The position numbers were made by a program, and so were the translations under genes. 64,000 nucleotides of DNA from assembly GCF_030815405.1 (NCBI RefSeq), contig NZ_JAUSWX010000001.1:2604001-2668000 (forward strand), written 5' to 3'. Under the pieces are notes generated by a model that saw nothing but the letters and a program-made list of their open reading frames with translations, was not told the origin of the DNA and searched no databases. Positions 53,851-61,829 of this stretch are shown here, one piece after another; within the stretch, counting starts at the first letter, position 1; each line of letters begins with the position of its first letter. Source of the stretch: Agromyces albus (GTDB lineage: Bacteria > Actinomycetota > Actinomycetes > Actinomycetales > Microbacteriaceae).

Positions 53851-55872
53851 GTGCCCCCCGTGCGCACCGACCAGGCTGCCGACGAGGCGCTCATCGAGCG
53901 CACGCGCCGCGGCGACCGCTCGGCGTACGCGGAACTCTGGCGGCGCCACGCGGCATCGGGCCGCACGGTCGCGCGCTCGTTCAGCTCGCTCGACGCCGAC
54001 GATCTCGTCGCGGAGTCCTTCACGAAGATCTACGATGCGATCCTCGCCGGCGGCGGGCCCAGAGGCGCATTCCGCCCCTACCTCTTCACGACGATCCGCA
54101 ACACCGCGGCCGGGTGGGGGCGTGCGAGACATGAGACGAACCTCGAGACGCTCGAGTCGTTCGAAGATCCCGCCTCGAGCGAGTCGGCTTCGCTCGACGC
54201 CCTCGACCGCTCGACGACCGCCCAGGCCTTCCGCTCGCTCCCCACGCGCTGGCAGGAGGTGCTCTGGTACTCCGAGGTCGAGAACATGACCCCGCAGCAG
54301 ATCGCGCCGATCGTCGGAATGAGCGCCAACAGCACGGCCGCGCTCGCCTACCGCGCTCGCGAGGGACTGCGGCAGGCGTGGATCCAGGCGCATTTGCGCA
54401 ATGCCGCAGCCGAGCCCGAATGCCAGTGGAGCATCGACCGGCTCGGCGGCTACACGCGCGGCAAGCTCCGCGCGCGCGACACGGCGCGACTCGAGGCCCA
54501 CCTCGACGACTGCGCACGCTGCACGATCGTCGCCGCCGAGGCGAAAGAGGTCGGATCGCGTCTCGCGCTCGTGCTGCTGCCGCTCGCCGCCGGCATCGGC
54601 GGCGCGACGGCGTACTCGGCCTGGTTGTCCCAGGGCACGCCCGTGGCCACCGTGGCACTCGGTGCCACGGGAATGCCCGCCGCCATCACGGGCGGCGGCG
54701 CTACCGGTGGCGGAGCCGGTGGGAGCGGTGCTGCGGGTGCCGGGAGCGGTGCCGGAGGGTCCGCGACGGGTGCCACGGTGGCGGGCGCCGTCGGCGGCAG
54801 CGGCCTCGCGATCGGCGTGGGCGCCGGCGCGCTCGCGCTCGCAGCGGTGGCGGTCGCAGCGGTCATCGTCGTGCCTGCACTCTCGGCCGCCGAGCAGACG
54901 ACGCCGCCTGCCGTGGTGGCAGAGGCAGAGCCCGGATCGGGGTCGGCCGAGATCGTCGATGCCTCGGATGCCGCCGCGCCGGTACTCCCCGAGCCGCAGG
55001 TGCCTCTGCCGCCGTTGCCGCCGCTCGAGCCGGTCACCGATCCCGAGCCGGTCACCGATCCCGGGCCCGGCATCGTCGCGCCGGCGCCGGGAGCACCCGC
55101 GCCGAGTCCTGTGACGGCTCCCGCCCCGAATCCGGCTACGGGCCCGGCACCGAGCCCGTCTCCAAACCCCGCGCCCCAGCCGACACCCGATCCCAAGCCG
55201 GATCCCACGCCGGATCCCAAACCGGATCCCACGCCGGATCCCACGCCCGATCCCAAACCCGATCCTGGTCCCGCCGACACCGTGGCCCTCCCGCCGATCG
55301 TCGCTGACATCGACACGGTGGGCGGCCTCGTCTTCCCGATCATCAGTGGCACCGCCGAGCCCGGAGCGACGGTGCTCATCGCGTCGCCCGGCGGCGACAG
55401 CACCGTGACGGCGGATGCGACCTCCGGAGCCTGGCGCATCGAGGTCTCGGGCCTGAGCGCGGGCGCGACGACCCTGCTCGTGACGCAGACCGACCTCGCG
55501 GGCAACCGCTCCGAGAGCATGCCGATCCCGATGTCGCTCGCGAGTCCGTCGATGGCGGTGCACAGCGCGCCGCTCCTCTTCAGCCGCGCCGACTTCGAGG
55601 GGGTGCCGTCGACCGGCATCGAGGTCCTCATCGACTCGCGTCCGTGGTTCACGCGCACGCTCGACCGCCGCGGGGAGGCCCGCGTGTGGATCATCCCGCC
55701 GCTCGACAGCTCGCGAACGGTGGAAGTTCGTTACGCGGTCGACGGACGCGTGGGGCCGGCCGCGGTCGCGACAATCTCCGGAACGGCCGACGACCTGCTC
55801 GGCGGGGTGCCGGGCACCACTCCCAACGGGATCGACCTCGTCTCGGTGCCGCCGGTGATCCCCGCCGGCTGA
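53851..55872 (+). CDS. ECF-type sigma factor fused to zinc-finger anti-sigma, membrane and extracytoplasmic Ig-like domains
   Basis: 673 residues from GTG at 53851 with AGGAGG 4 nt upstream. Residues about 10-95 form sigma region 2 (DADDLVAESFTKIYDAI, FRPYLFTTIRNTAAGW). Residues 125-180 form region 4 (FRSLPTRWQEVLWY, MTPQQIAPIVGMSANST). Residues 190-235 are an anti-sigma zinc finger, HLDDCARC at 217-224 (HX3CX2C). Membrane segments lie near 236-258 and 315-345 with a Gly/Ala-rich stretch between. A Pro/Asp-rich stalk (about 385-475) leads to an Ig-like domain (about 484-565) with GGLVFPIISGTAEPGATV and a C-terminal beta-rich tail. Sigma and brake in one chain imply control by folding or proteolysis. 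Similar C-terminally extended actinobacterial ECF groups exist. Confidence 0.85.
   Translation: MPPVRTDQAADEALIERTRRGDRSAYAELWRRHAASGRTVARSFSSLDADDLVAESFTKIYDAILAGGGPRGAFRPYLFTTIRNTAAGWGRARHETNLETLESFEDPASSESASLDALDRSTTAQAFRSLPTRWQEVLWYSEVENMTPQQIAPIVGMSANSTAALAYRAREGLRQAWIQAHLRNAAAEPECQWSIDRLGGYTRGKLRARDTARLEAHLDDCARCTIVAAEAKEVGSRLALVLLPLAAGIGGATAYSAWLSQGTPVATVALGATGMPAAITGGGATGGGAGGSGAAGAGSGAGGSATGATVAGAVGGSGLAIGVGAGALALAAVAVAAVIVVPALSAAEQTTPPAVVAEAEPGSGSAEIVDASDAAAPVLPEPQVPLPPLPPLEPVTDPEPVTDPGPGIVAPAPGAPAPSPVTAPAPNPATGPAPSPSPNPAPQPTPDPKPDPTPDPKPDPTPDPTPDPKPDPGPADTVALPPIVADIDTVGGLVFPIISGTAEPGATVLIASPGGDSTVTADATSGAWRIEVSGLSAGATTLLVTQTDLAGNRSESMPIPMSLASPSMAVHSAPLLFSRADFEGVPSTGIEVLIDSRPWFTRTLDRRGEARVWIIPPLDSSRTVEVRYAVDGRVGPAAVATISGTADDLLGGVPGTTPNGIDLVSVPPVIPAG
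55186..55269 (+). repeat. 12-nt tandem repeat coding a Pro-Asp stalk
   Basis: Seven units of the form C(C/G)GATCCCA(A/C)(A/G)CC encode repeated PDPK and PDPT. It forms a rigid extended spacer between membrane and Ig-like domain of the sigma-factor fusion. Copy number may vary between strains. Confidence 0.8.
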
Positions 55873-57062
55873 GCCCGCGCCCGCCCACGCCCGGCGGCTC
55901 GCATCACGACGAGGGCGGCCACGACGAGTACCGCGGCATAGAGGAACGGCAGCACCTGCACGCCGATCCAGCCGAACACGACCGCGCCCACGAGCGCCCC
56001 GCCGCCGATGCCGATGTTGAACGCCGTCGTGTAGAGCGCGCTCGCGGCGTCGCGGTGGCTCTCGGGCGTGGCGTGCAGCAACCGGGTGTACAGGAGCGGC
56101 GGGATCGCCCCGAAGGCGAGCCCCCACACCGCGAAGGCGATGAGCGAGGGCACGTCGCCGAGGGACGCCCCGAGCATGAGCAGCGCTGCCGCGGCGAGGG
56201 CCATCGCCGCCACGATCGCGCGCGTGGGGTTCCGGGCGATCGCGGATCCAGTGACCGCAAGCCCCGCCGCTCCCGTAACGCCGTACACGAACAGGAGCGG
56301 CCCGACGAGACCGGGGTCGAACCCGAGCACGACGATGATGATCGGGCTGACGTAGGTGAAGACGGCGTACTGGCCGAGCATCGTGACGGCTGTAACCGCG
56401 CAGACGACCAGCACCGGTCGAAGCCCCGGGTCGCCCGGCCGGAAGCGCGCCGCCGCGGCCGGCGACCCGGCGGAGTCGACCCTCGGCAGGATCCGCCACA
56501 CGAGCAGGGCACCGCCGAGCGTGAGCGCGGCGACGATCGCGAACACGGATCGCCAGCCGAGCAGCTGGCCGAGCGCGGTCGTCGCCGGCACGCCGGCCAC
56601 GAGCGCGAGCGTGCCGCCACCGAGGGTCACCGCGACGGCCCGCCCGATCTGGGCGGGCACCACGAGGCGCGCGGCATAGGCCGCGACGAGCGCCCAGAAG
56701 ACGCCATGGGCGATGCCGCCCGCGATGCGCACCAGGACGAGCATCCAATAGTCGGACACGAGCGCCGAGGCCAGTGTGGAGAGGCCGAGCACGACGAGCA
56801 CGGCGACGAGGAGGCCGTGCCGCGGCATCCGGCTCGTCAATGCCGTGAGCGGAGCGCTCGTGACCACGACGGCGAACGCGAACACCGAGACGAGCAGGCC
56901 GACAAGCGGTTCGGCGACGCCGAGGCCGGCGCTCATCTCGGGCAGCAGCCCGGTGGGCAGCATCTCGGTCGTGATCGAGAGGAAGACGGCCGCGGCGAGG
57001 GCGAGCAGCCCCGGCCAGGGCAATCGTGGCGCGCGCGAGCGCGCGGATTCGGTGACGGACAT
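55731..57062 (-). CDS. MFS transporter (DHA1 type, 12 helices) with C-terminal overlap
   Basis: 443 residues from ATG at 57062. Twelve helices are visible, with the helix 1 pattern FLSITTEMLPTGLLPEM, the motif-A loop LTSRMPRHGLLVAVLVV, RIAGGIAHGVFWALVAAYAARLV and the antiporter-like GGTLALVAGVPATTALGQLLGWR, all usual for drug/sugar efflux DHA1 members. The family part ends near residue 396. The last about 47 residues are antisense to the end of the sigma-factor gene and low in complexity. The convergent coding overlap is 142 nt. Export of a drug or sugar is likely; substrate unknown. Confidence 0.88.
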   Translation of the reverse strand: MSVTESARSRAPRLPWPGLLALAAAVFLSITTEMLPTGLLPEMSAGLGVAEPLVGLLVSVFAFAVVVTSAPLTALTSRMPRHGLLVAVLVVLGLSTLASALVSDYWMLVLVRIAGGIAHGVFWALVAAYAARLVVPAQIGRAVAVTLGGGTLALVAGVPATTALGQLLGWRSVFAIVAALTLGGALLVWRILPRVDSAGSPAAAARFRPGDPGLRPVLVVCAVTAVTMLGQYAVFTYVSPIIIVVLGFDPGLVGPLLFVYGVTGAAGLAVTGSAIARNPTRAIVAAMALAAAALLMLGASLGDVPSLIAFAVWGLAFGAIPPLLYTRLLHATPESHRDAASALYTTAFNIGIGGGALVGAVVFGWIGVQVLPFLYAAVLVVAALVVMRAAGRGRARAQPAGITGGTETRSIPLGVVPGTPPSRSSAVPEIVATAAGPTRPSTA

Positions 57063-57187
57063 ACGGAGGTCTCTCCGACGGCGTTACCCGGCGCGGGATG
57101 CTTCACCGCCGCGGGCCGACTACGCGCTCATGTGCGCGCCCAGGGCCGCACGAGAACCGACGACCGAGATCAGTGTACCCGACGCAG

Positions 57188-57193
57188 TAATCT
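57188..57193 (+). promoter_or_regulatory. -10 element TAATCT, leaderless start of purU
   Basis: TAATCT, 6 nt (GGGCGG), then ATG at 57200. Confidence 0.55.
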
Positions 57194-57199
57194 GGGCGG

Positions 57200-58078
57200 A
57201 TGACCACGCAAGCCCCAGCAGCGCCCACCCACTTGTTCCACTGGGTGCTGACCCTCAGCTGCATCGATGGTCCCGGCATCGTGCACGCGGTGAGCGGGGC
57301 GATCGTCGCGGCTCGCGGCAACATCACCGAGAGCCAGCAGTTCACGAGCCTCGACACCGGGCGCTTCTTCATGCGCCTGCAGGTGGAGTCGCCCGCCGGC
57401 CGCTCCGAACTCGAGGAGGCGCTCGCGCCGGTCACCGATCGATGGAACATGTCGTGGCACCTCGACGAGGTGGGGCGGCCACTGCGCACGCTCGTGCTCG
57501 CGTCGACCGCGGGCCACTGCGTGAACGACCTGCTGTTCCGCCAGCGGGCCGGGCAACTGCCCGTGGAGATCCCGCTCGTGCTCTCGAACCACGGCACGCT
57601 GCGCGACCTGGTCGACTTCTACGGCGTGCCGTTCGAATCGGCGGCAGTGACATCGCCCGAGGCGAAGGCGGCGTTCGAGGCCCGCGTGCTCGAGGCGGTC
57701 GACGAGCACGACATCGAGCTCGTGGTGCTCGCCCGGTACATGCAGATCCTCTCCCCCGAGCTCTGCGCGGCGCTCGAGGGCCGGTGCATCAACATCCACC
57801 ACTCGTTCCTGCCGGGGTTCAAGGGCGCGAATCCATATCGCCAGGCGCACGCGCGCGGCGTGAAGCTCATCGGCGCGACCGCGCACTTCGTCACGAGCGA
57901 TCTCGACGAGGGGCCGATCATCGAGCAGAACGTGGTGCGCGTCGATCACTCGCGCAGCCCGGCCGAGCTCGTCGCCATCGGGCAAGACGAAGAGAGCCGC
58001 ACGCTCAGCCAGGCGGTGAAGTGGTTCGCCGAGCGCCGGGTGCTCGTCGACGGTGCCCGCACGATCATCTTCCGTTGA
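57200..58078 (+). CDS. purU: Formyltetrahydrofolate deformylase
   Basis: 292 residues from ATG at 57200. An N-terminal ACT-like domain (residues about 13-90: LTLSCIDGPGIVHAVSGAIV) precedes a formyltransferase-fold domain with SNHGTLRDLVDFYGVPF, LARYMQILSPELC, NIHHSFLPGFKGANPYRQA and GATAHFVTSDLDEGPIIEQ, which includes the catalytic Asn-His-Asp set. It hydrolyses 10-formyl-THF to formate and THF, balancing the one-carbon pool supplied by glyA-folD. The start is probably leaderless. Confidence 0.95.
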   Translation: MTTQAPAAPTHLFHWVLTLSCIDGPGIVHAVSGAIVAARGNITESQQFTSLDTGRFFMRLQVESPAGRSELEEALAPVTDRWNMSWHLDEVGRPLRTLVLASTAGHCVNDLLFRQRAGQLPVEIPLVLSNHGTLRDLVDFYGVPFESAAVTSPEAKAAFEARVLEAVDEHDIELVVLARYMQILSPELCAALEGRCINIHHSFLPGFKGANPYRQAHARGVKLIGATAHFVTSDLDEGPIIEQNVVRVDHSRSPAELVAIGQDEESRTLSQAVKWFAERRVLVDGARTIIFR

Positions 58079-58088
58079 GCCGCGCCGG

Positions 58089-58094
58089 TAAACT
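58089..58094 (+). promoter_or_regulatory. -10 element TAAACT, leaderless start of the YrdB-like gene
   Basis: TAAACT, 6 nt (GGCCCG), then ATG at 58101. It lies in the 22-nt gap after purU. Confidence 0.55.
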
Positions 58095-58100
58095 GGCCCG

Positions 58101-58466
58101 ATGACCGAAGCACGAACCGAGCGAACCGAGCCGAGAGTCGGGCCGAACGACATCCTCCGTTTCTTCCTCGAGCTCTTCGCGTTCGTCTCGCTCGGCATCT
58201 GGGGCTTCATGGCGTTCCCCCTCCCGTGGCCCGGTCTGCTCGTGGGCCTCGGCGCTCCCGCGCTCGCGATCCTCGTGTGGGCGCTCTTCGTCTCGCCGAA
58301 GGCGGTGTTCCGCATCGATGTGTTCGGCAAGGCGCTCGTCGAGATCGCGGTGTTCTCGTCAGCGGCGATCGGATGGTGGATGCTCGGCCAGCCCGTCGTG
58401 GCGATCGTGTTCGCCGTGACCGCCGCCGTCAGCGGCATCCTGAACGGCCGCAGGCAGCTCGCCTGA
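58101..58466 (+). CDS. YrdB-family (DUF2568-like) small membrane protein
   Basis: 121 residues with four hydrophobic segments. The pattern NDILRFFLELFAFVSLGIWGF, WPGLLVGLGAPALAILVWALFVSPKA and VEIAVFSSAAIGWWMLG is that of the YrdB family, whose function is unknown. It follows purU closely but seems to have its own promoter. Confidence 0.8.
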   Translation: MTEARTERTEPRVGPNDILRFFLELFAFVSLGIWGFMAFPLPWPGLLVGLGAPALAILVWALFVSPKAVFRIDVFGKALVEIAVFSSAAIGWWMLGQPVVAIVFAVTAAVSGILNGRRQLA

Positions 58467-58537
58467 CGCCCGTGAGCGGCTGACCGCGCCCGGCACGAGG
58501 TGCAGGATCACGGATGCCGCAGCGGCATCAGCTCGCG

Positions 58538-59323
58538 TCAGATGCCCTGCCAGTCCGGCTTGTGCGCCCAGGCGTGCCGGTAGTAGTCGAGATTGGCGAG
58601 ACCGGATGCCGCGGCCTCGTCGACGATCACCGTCGCGTGCGCGTGCAGCTGGATCGCCGAACCCGGCTGGCTCGCCGAGACCGGGCCCTCGACCGCGGCG
58701 GCCACCGCGTGCGCCTTGGCCTTGCCGAACGCGAGGAGCACGAGGTGCCGGGCGCGGAGGATCGTGCCGATTCCCTGGGTGATGCAGTGCATGGGCACGT
58801 CGTCGGGCGAGTCGAAGAAGCGCGCATTGTCGAGCCGCGTCGACTCGGTGAGGGTCTTCACTCGCGTGAGCGAGGCGAGCGAGGAGCCCGGCTCGTTGAA
58901 GCCGATGTGGCCCGTGCGGCCGATGCCGAGGATCTGCAGGTCGACTCCCCCTGCTGCGGTGATCGCACGCTCGTAGTCGTCGCCGGCGGTGCGGATGGTC
59001 GCCGGGTCGCCATGCGGCACGCGCACGAGCTCGGGGGTGAGGCCGAGCGGCTCGACGACCTCGCGCGTGATCACGGCCCGGTAGCTCTCGGGATGCCCCG
59101 CTGGCAGCCCCACGTACTCGTCGAGCGCGAATCCGCGCACGCCCCGCACGTCGATGCCGTCGTCGGTGATGCGGCGTGCGAGCGCACGGTAGCTCGCGAG
59201 CGGCGTCGAGCCGGTCGCGAGGCCGAGCACCGCATCGGGCTTGGACCGGATGAGGGCGACGATCGCGTCGGCGACGACGGCCCCTGCGGCATCCGCATCG
59301 GCGACGATCACGACTTCAGCCAT
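58538..59323 (-). CDS. nagB: Glucosamine-6-phosphate deaminase
   Basis: 261 residues from ATG at 59323 (AGGAGA 9 nt upstream); it overlaps the ROK gene by 16 nt. The family motifs VLGLATGSTPLASY, FALDEYVGLPAGHPESY, GIGRTGHIGFNEPGS and TQGIGTILRARHLVL are present. It converts glucosamine-6-P to fructose-6-P and ammonia. It is the last gene of the minus-strand amino-sugar operon. The substrate-making deacetylase is absent from this operon. Confidence 0.95.
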   Translation of the reverse strand: MAEVVIVADADAAGAVVADAIVALIRSKPDAVLGLATGSTPLASYRALARRITDDGIDVRGVRGFALDEYVGLPAGHPESYRAVITREVVEPLGLTPELVRVPHGDPATIRTAGDDYERAITAAGGVDLQILGIGRTGHIGFNEPGSSLASLTRVKTLTESTRLDNARFFDSPDDVPMHCITQGIGTILRARHLVLLAFGKAKAHAVAAAVEGPVSASQPGSAIQLHAHATVIVDEAAASGLANLDYYRHAWAHKPDWQGI

Positions 59324-60234
59324 TGGTGTTCTCCTACGAGAGCGGCACCCACGGCGGCCGCGGGAAATCCGAACGGGATGACCTGCACCCGTGCGGCGAG
59401 GTCGAGCGAAGCGAGGAAGGCCGAGTCGGGGGCCCACTCGCCCAGAATACGGCGAGTGCCGGCCAGGAGCGGACCACCCAGCGCGGAGAGCCCGCCGCCG
59501 ATCACGACGTCGTCGACATCGGTCGTGAGCACGAGCAGCCGTACGGCCGCCGCGACACCGGTGAGGAACCGCTCACGCACCTCGATCGCGCGCTTGTCGC
59601 CGGCATCGGCGGCGTCGAACAGCGCCCGGGCGGGCAGCGCGTGCGCGGTCGGCCACATCCGGGCGATCGCGGAGCCCGAGGCGAACGTCTCGAGGCAGCC
59701 ACGCTGCCCGCACCCGCACACCACGCCGCCGGGGTCGACCGGGAGATGGCCGATCTCGCCGGCGACGCCGTGACCGCCGCGCAGCAGTCGCCCGTCGAGC
59801 ACGATGCCGGCCGCGAGCCCCGTGCCGAGGTTGAGGTAGGCCATCGAGTGGGCACGGATGCCGTCGGCGACGCCGAGCAGGTGGTGCGCGCCGACCGCCG
59901 CCGCCTTCACGTCGTTCTCGACGCGAACCGCGACGCCGAGCGTGTCGGACAGGCGCGAGCCGAGGTCGAGGCCCTCGAGCCCGAGGTTCACGGCGTGGGC
60001 GACCCGGCCCGTGTCGCTGTCGACGGCGCCCGGGATGCCGATGCCGATCGACATGAACGACGCGACGCCCACGCCCGCCAGCTCGGTCATCCGCTCGACC
60101 GTGCGGAGCGCCGTCGCGACGACCGCCTCGGCACCGAACCCGGTCGGCATCCGCACCTGGTCGGTGAGCTCGCCGTCGGCGCCGATCGCGACCGCAGCGG
60201 TCTTCGTGCCCCCGATGTCGATGCCGAGCCTCAC
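59308..60234 (-). CDS. ROK-family kinase, probable N-acetylglucosamine kinase
   Basis: 308 residues from GTG at 60234, overlapping the GH3 gene stop (GTGA). Motifs: VRLGIDIGGTKTAAVAIG, IGIGIPGAVDSDTG, VENDVKAAAVGAH, GGHGVAGEIGHLPVDPGG and the zinc-binding CGCGQRGCLE. It should phosphorylate GlcNAc released by the NagZ-like enzyme. It is distinct from the ROK kinase of the GalNAc locus, so each operon has its own kinase. Confidence 0.87.
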   Translation of the reverse strand: MRLGIDIGGTKTAAVAIGADGELTDQVRMPTGFGAEAVVATALRTVERMTELAGVGVASFMSIGIGIPGAVDSDTGRVAHAVNLGLEGLDLGSRLSDTLGVAVRVENDVKAAAVGAHHLLGVADGIRAHSMAYLNLGTGLAAGIVLDGRLLRGGHGVAGEIGHLPVDPGGVVCGCGQRGCLETFASGSAIARMWPTAHALPARALFDAADAGDKRAIEVRERFLTGVAAAVRLLVLTTDVDDVVIGGGLSALGGPLLAGTRRILGEWAPDSAFLASLDLAARVQVIPFGFPAAAVGAALVGEHQWLKS

Positions 60235-61829
60235 GACACCTCCGCCACGGACGGCGGGGACGGCGGGGTCGGCGGGGTCGGCGGGGTCGTCGGGGTCGTC
60301 GGGGTCGCCGGGGCCGTGAGCGAGGCCGCCACGAACTCCACGACCGCTTCGCCGAGGAGCCGCGACGCGCCGAACGTCGCGACGTCGGCGAATGCTCGAT
60401 CGTTCGACGGCCACCCGAGGTCGATCGTCACGACGTCGTCGCGCACGGTGCGGAGCGCCTCGATCGCGGCACGGGCGAACGGATGCCGGTGCAGGTCCTT
60501 GCCCACGACGAGCACGGTCCCGGCGAGGGCGGACGGGCCCGCGAGCTCGCGCTCGGCCGACACCGTCACCACGTCGGCCTCGCCGAGCCACGAGGGGCCC
60601 CCGGCGAGCGCCTCCGCCGCGAAGGGTCCCCACGGCGCGACGCCGACGGCGATGTTCGCGACGGTGTCGATCCGCACCACCGTGCCGATGCGCGCGGATC
60701 GGGCCAAACGAGTGCGAGCGGCATCCGACACTTCGAACGCGTCGATCACCCGGGCGAGCTCCTGCCCGTCGCGCTCGGGCTCGATCGTCGGCGGCAACGC
60801 CGGGAGGTCGCTCACCGGCGGCGCGCTCGCGCCGAGCTCGCGCACACGTCGTGCGGCATCGCGCACGCGCTCCGCCGGCAGCCGCCCGGAGGCGATCGCG
60901 TGCTCGACGGCGGCGACGAGGTCGTCGAGCTGCGCGTCGGTGTTGTCGAACCCGATGCAGAGCAGGTCGCACCCGGCGGCGAGGGCCCGAACCGCGGCCT
61001 CGGGGATGCCGTGCGTGCCGCTCGCCCCGTGCATGTCGAGCGCGTCGGTCACGATGACGCCCTCGAATCCGAGCTCCCCGCGCAACAGACCCTGCAGGAT
61101 GCGCGGCGAGAGGGTCGCCGGGTTGTCGGCGTCGAGCTGGGGCAGCAGGATGTGGGATGTCATGATCGTGCGCGTGCCCGCGGCGATTGCGGCGCGGAAC
61201 GGCACGAGCTCCCGCTCGCGGAGCGTCTCGAGCGGCACGTCGACGACGGGCAGCGCGAGGTGCGAGTCGGTCGCGGTGTCGCCGTGGCCCGGGAAGTGCT
61301 TCGCGCTCGCGGCGATGCCGGTCTCCTGGAGTCCCCGGGTCCACGCGGCGGCGTGCCGCGCGACGAGTTCGGGGTCGGCGCCGAAGCTCCGCACCCCGAT
61401 CACCGGGTTGTCGGGATTGGAGTTGACGTCGATGTCGGGGGCGAAGGTCACGGTGCATCCCGTGGCCAGCAGCGCCTCCCCCACCGCTCGCGCCACGCGC
61501 GCGGTGAGCTCGGGATCGTCGACGCGACCGAGCACGGCGTTGCCCGGATAGGGCGCCCCGCGGTCGTAGAACAACCGCGTGACGTCGCCGCCCTCCTCGT
61601 CGATCGCGACGATCGCGAGCGGGTTCGCCGTGCGCAGCGCGGTGCTCATGGCACGCAACTGCGCCACGGAGCGGATGTTGGGGCCGAATACGCACACGCC
61701 GCCGAGGCCGTCGGCGAGGCGGCGGAGGAGCCACGAGGGCACCTCCGTGCCGGCGAAGCCCGGAAGCAGTGTCGTGAGGATGTCCCGGCGCAGGTCGGTT
61801 CCCGCGCCGGTCTCGTCGAGCGCGGTCAT
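60231..61829 (-). CDS. Glycoside hydrolase family 3, NagZ-like beta-N-acetylglucosaminidase, cytoplasmic
   Basis: 532 residues from ATG at 61829, overlapping the permease stop by 4 nt. Barrel motifs: VAIDEEGGDVTRL, FAPDIDVNSNPDNPVIGVRSF and KHFPGHGDTATDSHLALP, the last with the NagZ-specific Asp-His dyad; the nucleophile Asp is in VTDALDMHG. A second alpha/beta domain follows (about 345-500). No signal peptide, so imported GlcNAc-containing oligosaccharides or muropeptides are cleaved inside. The C-terminus ends in a Thr/Pro repeat (60251-60313). Confidence 0.9.
   Translation of the reverse strand: MTALDETGAGTDLRRDILTTLLPGFAGTEVPSWLLRRLADGLGGVCVFGPNIRSVAQLRAMSTALRTANPLAIVAIDEEGGDVTRLFYDRGAPYPGNAVLGRVDDPELTARVARAVGEALLATGCTVTFAPDIDVNSNPDNPVIGVRSFGADPELVARHAAAWTRGLQETGIAASAKHFPGHGDTATDSHLALPVVDVPLETLRERELVPFRAAIAAGTRTIMTSHILLPQLDADNPATLSPRILQGLLRGELGFEGVIVTDALDMHGASGTHGIPEAAVRALAAGCDLLCIGFDNTDAQLDDLVAAVEHAIASGRLPAERVRDAARRVRELGASAPPVSDLPALPPTIEPERDGQELARVIDAFEVSDAARTRLARSARIGTVVRIDTVANIAVGVAPWGPFAAEALAGGPSWLGEADVVTVSAERELAGPSALAGTVLVVGKDLHRHPFARAAIEALRTVRDDVVTIDLGWPSNDRAFADVATFGASRLLGEAVVEFVAASLTAPATPTTPTTPPTPPTPPSPPSVAEVS
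60251..60313 (-). repeat. 9-nt tandem repeat at the 3' end of the GH3 gene
   Basis: Seven 9-nt units of the plus-strand form (A/T)CG(G/T/C)CGGGG encode a TTP/TPP tail. It lies beyond the conserved GH3 domain. Pure units suggest recent slippage. Confidence 0.85.

Noticed and set aside
55186..55269. CRISPR-like spaced repeats
   Set aside because: The 12-nt units are adjacent, in frame and coding (Pro-Asp stalk), with no spacers. The 9-nt repeat at 60251-60313 is likewise coding.
54450..55694. A 414-codon open frame on the minus strand opposite the sigma-factor fusion gene
   Set aside because: Its sequence is monotone Gly/Ala/Pro/Ser mirroring the low-complexity plus-strand region, without a start signal or family motif. 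It is a high-GC shadow frame.
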